Of a DNA stretch of 12,453 nt, positions 7,319 through 12,453 are shown one piece after another (position 1 is the stretch's first letter; each line of letters opens with the position of its first letter). Source of the stretch: Auxenochlorella pyrenoidosa (Eukaryota > Chlorophyta > Trebouxiophyceae > Chlorellales > Chlorellaceae); assembly GCA_001430745.1 (NCBI GenBank), contig KQ481946.1, positions 1,143,600 through 1,156,052 on the forward strand, in the 5' to 3' direction. Position numbers and translations under genes: made by a program. Below the pieces are notes generated by a model. That model saw only the letters and a program-made list of their open reading frames with translations, made no database searches and had not been told where the DNA came from.

Positions 7319-10300
7319 TCACTGCGTGGCGCCTCGCTTGCCTGCTGCGCTGCGCCACCGCGCACCCTTCTGCTGCAGCGGCGGCCCCTCCACAGCGTTG
7401 TTCAGGGCGATGGGCTGGCTACTGCTGGAAGCCCCATTGCTGAAGTCGCTGCTACTAAGCGCAGCAGAAGAGGCGGCTGCAGGGGGCAGCGGCGGCGCCG
7501 CCGGCTCTGCCAGCGTGGCTCGCTCCGCTGCAGGCAGGCAGAGGGGACAGAATGTTCAAAATGCCAGCGAGTTTCCCAGATCTTGCTTGCACGCCAGGGT
7601 GTGTAGAAAGGTGCCAGCCCATGCGCCCTCCTGGGGTGCCCACCGGCCCCCCCCGGGGTGCCGTCCCATGCGCCCTCCCCTGGGCCCACCCGACGGCGGG
7701 AGGGGCCCGTCCTCCGACTGGTAGCGCCACATCATCGTGCCCAGCCGGCTGACCATGAGCAGCCCCATGGCGTACCAAACGCCCGGCAGGCCCAGCCCCA
7801 GAGGCTCCACCCCGAACAGCAGGCCGGCCGCGGTGCCGGCGGCAAGCACCATGGCGCCTGGGGGGGCGGGGAGCAGCATGGCGAGAGTGGCTTCAGCGCA
7901 GCGCGTCAGGGCGGCCACCGCGCAGGCGCACCTGTGCTGGCTGCCAGCCCAACGCTTCCGAGCCCTGCTGTGTTTGCAAAGTGAGCCTCTACGTCTGCAG
8001 GCTTTGCAGCCACCCCCTGGCAGCGATGCCTGCATCACACACCAGCGGCCACTGCGGGGCGCGACACGCGGTGAGGGCAGTGCAGGCCGGCGCCCTCACC
8101 GGCCATGAACTTGAAGTCTGATGCGCCGGTGATGACGCCGTCAAACACGTACACTGCCGCGTTGATGGGCAGCATGGCCACCGCGATGGGCAGCACCTGC
8201 CGCACGGCGGCCTCCACGTCTGCACGGGCGGGAGAAGGAGGAGGGAGCGCAGGGAGGTGCTCGTGAGCGGGTGTCTGGGTAGCATGGCTGCAGAGCGGGG
8301 CCACAGCGCTGCGTAGCCACCAGCAGCCTCAGCTAGGTCGCCTGGCCTACCTCCAAGCACCGGTGCGCGGCCCGCGCGCCTGGCAACCCCCCCTGCCGCG
8401 CGCACCTGCGTCGCTGCTGAAGATGCTCGGGATGACGGGCTCTGCGAGCCAGAAGGCGGCCGCCAGCGCGGCTCCCGCGCCGATGCCCAGGCCCAGCAGC
8501 CGGTTGCTCACCGCCCGCGCCTCGCGCACGTCCCCCTTGCCCAGCTGCAAGGGTGCAAGAAGGGCGGGGGCACTGCACTCAGACTCCGGCTGGCCTAAAA
8601 TCACCTGGAACCGCGGCAGCACTCGCAAAGGAAGCGCGGCGGCATGCATGGCCATCTGCAAGCAAGTTCGCCTTGGGCCAGCATAGGAGCAGCCAGCCTG
8701 GAGCGGAGATGCATGTGCAGGTGGGGGCGCACCTGCACTGCCACCAACGACTGCCCCGCTATTGCCACAGAGTCCACGATCAGCGAGGACAGCAGCCAGA
8801 GCTGGGTCACCACCTGGTGGGCGGCGACAGGCACCACGCCCAGCCTGCGGCACGAGGGGCAGGGGCAGGCAGCCAGGTGGGCGCAGGGCATGGCATGGCA
8901 GCGGCAGGCTCACCAGGGCGCTTGCCACAACCCTGCCAACCACTGCTCACTCCAGCGACATGTGGAGCTGCAGCGTTGCCAGGCCAGCTGGCGCTGGATG
9001 CCAGGCAGCATCGCTGCCCCTCCCCCGCGCTGCGGGCCCTGGTCCCTCCGCCCACCTGGCCGCGGTGGCCGACGCGAGCGTCTTGGTGCCCAGCAGCAGC
9101 CCCGTGCGCATGAGCATCGCGCCGCCGGCTTGCAGGAAGGGCAGCATCTCGCCCAGCGCGTCGCCCACCCGGCTGCCCAGCACGAGGCGGGGGTGGAGCC
9201 CCCCCAGCGCGTCGCGCCGCGCCCACAAGCCCCCCAGGTAGGCCGCCGCCGCCACCCACTCGGCCGCCGTGGTGGCGGTGGCGGCGCCGCGCACGCCCCA
9301 ACCCAGGCCCATGATGAGGAAAACGTCCAGCCCCAAGTTGATGGCGTTGGCCGCCAGGGTGATGCCCAGCGGCGTGCGCATGTCCTGCAGGCCGCGGAAC
9401 GCGCCCTGCCCGACCGTCATGAGCAGCGCGGCGGGCGCGGCGGCCGCGCGGATGACCAGGAACTCTGTGGCCAGCTCGTGCACGCGCCCCGTCTCCGGGC
9501 CGGCGCCCATCAGCGCCAGCGCGCCGTCGCTGCCCGCCACCAGGGCCACGGCCAGGGTGCCGCCCAGCACGGTGGCCAGGCCCAGCGCCTGCACAGCGGG
9601 GCGAGGGGGCAGGCGGGGCGGTGGGTGCTTGCTCGTGCACTTGCGGTGCGGCTGGCCAGGAACAACTGGCGACTGCCCAGGCCGCACACACCATACTGTA
9701 AGCAGAGCAGTGCCTGCACGCATGCAAGCCGGCAGCCGCAGCGGGCGCGGCAGGGAGGGACGGCGCCGCACCTGCAGCGTGACCTTGCCGGCGCGCTCGC
9801 TGTCGCCCACGGCCAGCGCCGCCGCCACCATGGGCGTGGTGGCGGTGGCCAGGAAGTTGAACACCACAAAGGAGAAGGTGAAGAGCGCCGAGTTGACGCC
9901 CAGCGCGGCCAGCGCGTCGGCGCCCATCTACGGCAGCGCGCACAGCCGGGGGAGGGGTCGTGCGACCTGTGAGGGCCCCCCCGACCTAGAAAGCAGGCAG
10001 CGAGGCGGGTGCAGCGCAGCAACGCAGCAGCGCAACACCGCGGCATCGAGGGGCTGCCTGCACCGTGCTAGAACCACCCCCAAGGCTCGGCTCAATGTTT
10101 TGAGCCTCTGAAGCACATCGGGCGAAACCGCCGAACCCCACTGACCTGCCCCACAAAGATGGTGTCCACCATCGACAGCAGCGGGTCGGCAGCCAGCGCC
10201 AGCACGGCGGGCAGCGCCAGCGCAAAGATGGCGCTGTCGTGCGGCGAGGCGCGGAACAGCGTGCCCACGAGCTGCGTCCAGTCGGCGTCGCGCTCCGGGT

Positions 10301-10493
10301 CCTTGGTCGTCAAGTCGCACAGCGGGCAGCGGCCGCCCGCGACGTGGGTGCAGGCGGGTGCCGCCTCGCGGCCGGCGTCGTAGCTGGACGCAGCGCCGCT
10401 GTGGTGGTGTGCAGCGCAGCTGGGGGTCGCGGCCGCAACCGCCACCCCGTCCATGGATCCCAGGCTGCCATCTGCAGGGGCGACAGCCAACAT
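7319..10493 (-). CDS. MATE-family multidrug/organic-acid efflux transporter, 8 exons
   Basis: Membrane antiporter of the MATE (DETOXIFICATION) family, which exports organic cations or acids against H+ or Na+. Exons in transcript order: 10493-10146, 9927-9772, 9588-9056, 8844-8733, 8544-8406, 8219-8100, 7857-7690, 7527-7319. The total is 1785 nt: 594 residues plus TGA, and all phases agree. Signatures include PAVLALAADPLLSMVDTIFVG (TM1, about 95-115), MGADALAALGVNSALF (117-132), the mid-family GAFRGLQDMRTPL (230-242), and VAAHQVVTQLWLLSS followed by VAIAGQSLVA in exon 4. About 12 hydrophobic segments are visible. The resemblance is closest to the FRD3/EDS5/DTX44-type branch (citrate, salicylate or plastid carriers), but the substrate cannot be read from sequence. 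The ~85-residue N-terminus has CTHVAGGRCPLC and no clear transit peptide. The last exon (Ser/Ala/Pro-rich, hydrophilic tail) is chosen on splice sites and phase only; retaining the last intron would end the protein at 7556-7558 instead. Confidence 0.9.
7618..7691. repeat. Imperfect duplication at the MATE exon 7 donor
   Basis: CCCATGCGCCCTCC occurs at 7618-7631 and 7665-7678, each followed by a related G/C block ending in CCCACC, an offset of 47 bp. On the minus strand the second copy adjoins the exon 7 donor (GTGGGC at 7689-7684). The duplication lies in the last intron (7528-7689) and encodes part of the alternative tail if that intron is retained. Confidence 0.65.
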
Positions 10494-11169
10494 GGCAGCC
10501 AGCCGGCGAGGTTGAGATGCGAGTGATGTGAAGGCTTGCTTGCTGCACCTTTGTGCTGCATTTTATGCGTCACCCCAGCGGTGCCCAGCAATGAACAAGC
10601 TCACCCTGTGATCGCTGCGGCAGTGGCAGGAGGCCGTCATCCTGCACGCGCCGCTCTGCTGCCAACGGTGGTTGGCCGCTCGGCCGCTGCCGGCGCGACG
10701 CTGGCGGCACCCGCCCTCGCCGCCCGGCGTTACTCGCTCGGCATGTCACACAACTCGCTGCCAGCGCTCCCTGGGCTGCCAGCAGCAAGGGCCCGGCCAT
10801 ACGTAGATAGCGGGCGCAGGAGTGACCGCGGCTGTGGTGGTCGCAGCCAGGCCACTGCTCTAGCGGATCTACTGCTCGTCCAGTGCTTTGGGGTCTGACA
10901 GCAGCGAGGAGCGGAGGGGACGCGGTCCTCAAGGGCTCTGCCCTGGCGAGCGAGCTGTCCGAAGACGTGTTGGGATCAAAAGGGGGCGTCCCAAAAAGCC
11001 CGGACCAGGATGGTGAGGTCCAAGGCCCACAGCAAGAGTCAGTGAGTGAGGGCAGCAGGGTGGCAGCAGGGCTGTCAAAGATGCAGCTTGGGAAGCACAC
11101 CCTGCGAAACATGCTTTGATCACGTTCTTTGCTATCCATTGATTTTGCTGGAGCTGCAAGTGTTCACCC
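10494..11169. promoter_or_regulatory. Divergent intergenic region, probable shared promoter
   Basis: 676 bp separate the start codons of the minus-strand MATE gene and the plus-strand secreted-protein gene, so it should hold both promoters and 5'UTRs. The right end (about 11105-11155) is AT-richer, containing TTTGATCACGTTC and TTGATTTTGC, as expected near a start site. No classical TATA box is evident. Open frames on both strands (for example 10570-11139 minus and 10883-11119 plus) overlap each other, match no family I know, and are not called. Confidence 0.5.
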
Positions 11170-12335
11170 ATGGGGTGCACAGCACTTATTCTGGCCGCGC
11201 TGCTGCTTGCGGCGTCTCCGGCACTGGCCTCCGACTTGAGCCCTCCCTGGTGGGTGCCGTGGAATGGACTGCACGGCTTGGTTGTCATTGTTCTCGCCTG
11301 CCTCCTGCCGCCAGCGCCAGCGCCGCCGTTCCCCACTGCCAGGAAGAGTGTTTCGGTGGAAGAGCGCGACTTAACCGCCACTTCTTCTGCCACTTTGCCC
11401 ACCACGATCTCGACTTCTCCGCTTGGTGCGGACATCCACCAGCTCACCCCTCCCCTGCTTGCCCCCGTCTGGTGTGCCGTCGACCCTGGGCGCAGGTGGG
11501 CCACGTATTCGCTGTTCCGTGCGGCCCTGGAGCGCGACCCCTGCCTCAATGTCAGCGCACTGGAGGCGGCAGCGCCGCCGCGGCATTTTGCCGCCGCTTA
11601 TGCATTCAACATCACACTGCTGCAGTGTGAGGACACCCCAGGTGAGTCCAGGCTCGTGGGCGTGCCACCGGTGCTTTGGGGGATGCGCTGTAGCCTGCCA
11701 GCCGCAGCTCGCACGATGCACGACACGCGCACCTGGGCTCGGGCTTGGCCCGTCTTGCGCCCACCACCACCCTGGGGCATGCCCGGCCTGCCCCGCCCGC
11801 AGATGCCAAGCTGGCAGGCCTGGCCACTTTCCTGACGGCCCGGCTCAACTTTGGCGGCACCCTGTTCGTCTCGCGCGTGCTGAACTCCAGCGGGCACGCC
11901 CAGCCGCCGGCGGCGCCCGCCTCGCCTGCGCACGCGCTCCGCCTTGCGGGCGCCGTGCTGGCTGGCAACGCGTGGTTTGTGCGCACGGCGACGTCGTCGC
12001 CCCTCCCCTGCCTGGACTTTTACTGGGTGAGCCCGCCCCGCCGCGCCGCGCCGTCCCAACGCTGCCCTTGCACGTTTCCCTGCCTTCCAGCTGCAGCTGT
12101 GCAAACCTGGCCTTGGGGCCGCACCGTGCGAGCCGCGGCCCAACAGGCATCCACCTGTGATCACCTGCCGACTAGCACCCCTTCACCCCAACTCCCACCC
12201 CCACCCCCTCCCCCTGCCTCCCGTGTGCAGGTTGTGTTTGCCCCGGAGGTGGCGCAGGTGTGGGTGGATAACCTGGCTGACCTGTGGGGCAACGTCAACA
12301 TGCTGGCGGCAGACCTGTTCAGCAGGCGCGGGGGC

Positions 12336-12336
<1 letters not shown>
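11170..12336 (+). CDS. Unrecognised secreted or ER-luminal protein (5' part, right end cut)
   Basis: I do not recognise this protein. It begins with a clear signal peptide, MGCTALILAALLLAASPALA, with likely cleavage after ALA. Preferred exons: 11170-11249, 11315-11425, 11496-11641, 11803-12026, possibly 12091-12156, and 12231 to about 12336; all phases agree. Exon 2 gives a Cys/His/aromatic-rich stretch (CQEECFGG, HFFCHFAHHDLDF). Exon 3 gives WATYSLFRAALERDPC and AYAFNITLLQCED; exon 4 gives ATFLTARLNFGGTLFVS and ends PCLDFYW; the last gives VVFAPEVAQVWVDNLADLWG. N-glycosylation sequons NVS, NIT and NSS fit a secretory-route protein. Introns 1 and 2 are only 65 and 70 nt; their sum is a multiple of three, so an unspliced reading from 11170 to 11641 is also open. 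Splicing is preferred because the exon 2 frame has C-rich third positions and both introns have pyrimidine tracts. No later membrane segment is visible before the edge. Gene reality is likely; exon details are moderate. Confidence 0.6.
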
Positions 12337-12366
<30 letters not shown>

Positions 12367-12387
12367 GCGTGCGTGTGTGTGTGTGTG
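12337..12387. repeat. GT/GC alternating microsatellite
   Basis: A 51-bp run of strictly alternating purine-pyrimidine: about ten GT units, a GC block, then GT again. It starts at the presumed donor of the last visible exon of the secreted-protein gene. Such tracts can adopt Z-DNA. Confidence 0.9.
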
Positions 12388-12423
12388 GTGGGGGGTGGGG
12401 GGGGGGGGCGGTGGGTGGGGGGA
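12387..12423 (+). repeat. G-rich low-complexity tract
   Basis: Directly after the GT/GC repeat comes a nearly pure G run broken by single T, C or A bases, with at least four G-tracts of three or more. It could form a G-quadruplex. It probably belongs to an intron of the right-edge gene. Confidence 0.8.
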
Positions 12424-12453
12424 GGCCGCGTCGAGGCGTGGCGGTGGACGTCG

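Noticed and set aside
8644..9972. 442-codon open frame on the plus strand
   Set aside because: It overlaps MATE exons 2-4 on the opposite strand and runs straight through their introns. Its product is His/Gln/Arg-rich low complexity.
10883..11119. 78-codon plus-strand frame in the divergent region
   Set aside because: It has no ATG start (begins with GTG), no family match, and overlaps the minus-strand frame above.
10570..11139. 189-codon minus-strand frame beginning MDSKERDQ, considered as an upstream MATE exon or separate gene
   Set aside because: It ends in a stop before the MATE start. I found no splice pair joining it convincingly to the MATE exon 1 frame, and the sequence is not family-like. 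It is left as intergenic, but RNA data could revive it.
1..12453. CRISPR array, tRNA/rRNA genes, transposase, phage or toxin-antitoxin genes
   Set aside because: Both strands were read for these. No regularly spaced repeats, RNA-gene signatures or such proteins were seen, and intron-rich genes mark the DNA as eukaryotic.

Overview
The window looks like nuclear DNA from a GC-rich green alga, most likely a Chlorella-like trebouxiophyte. Its genes are split by many GT-AG introns, mostly about 135-375 nt, with GTGGG/GTGAG/GTGCG donors and CTGCAG-type acceptors. Coding third positions are mostly G or C. TGTAA, the polyadenylation signal typical of green algae, follows the two complete genes at plausible distances. 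I see no operon, Shine-Dalgarno site, CRISPR array, phage or transposase gene. The lineage is inferred from gene architecture and protein resemblance; no search was run.

Layout. (1) Positions 1-1177, + strand: the 3' end of a RING E3 ubiquitin ligase of the MGRN1/LOG2-LUL family, cut by the left edge. (2) 1178-1764: its 3'UTR with a TGTAA signal, then a short promoter space. (3) 1765-6321, + strand: a complete 13-exon aspartyl aminopeptidase (M18 family, DNPEP type) whose exons join in frame into 592 codons with every zinc ligand present. It carries a long N-terminal targeting extension and two consecutive non-canonical GC-AG introns. (4) 6322-7318: two facing 3'UTRs, with opposed TGTAA signals about 145 bp apart. 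(5) 7319-10493, - strand: a complete 8-exon MATE-family transporter (594 codons). (6) 10494-11169: divergent intergenic region, a probable shared promoter. (7) 11170 to the right edge, + strand: the 5' part of a gene for an unrecognised secreted or luminal protein with a signal peptide, cysteines and N-glycosylation sites. It is cut off near a GT/GC microsatellite.

The four genes form no pathway. They read as ordinary neighbours in a compact algal genome: one regulatory (ubiquitin ligation), one proteolytic (N-terminal Asp/Glu removal from peptides), one membrane transport, one unknown. I found no convincing new multi-gene system. The items most worth checking are the paired GC-AG introns, the unknown secreted protein with its frame-neutral short introns, a perfect AT-rich palindrome inside an intron, and possible dual targeting of the aminopeptidase.
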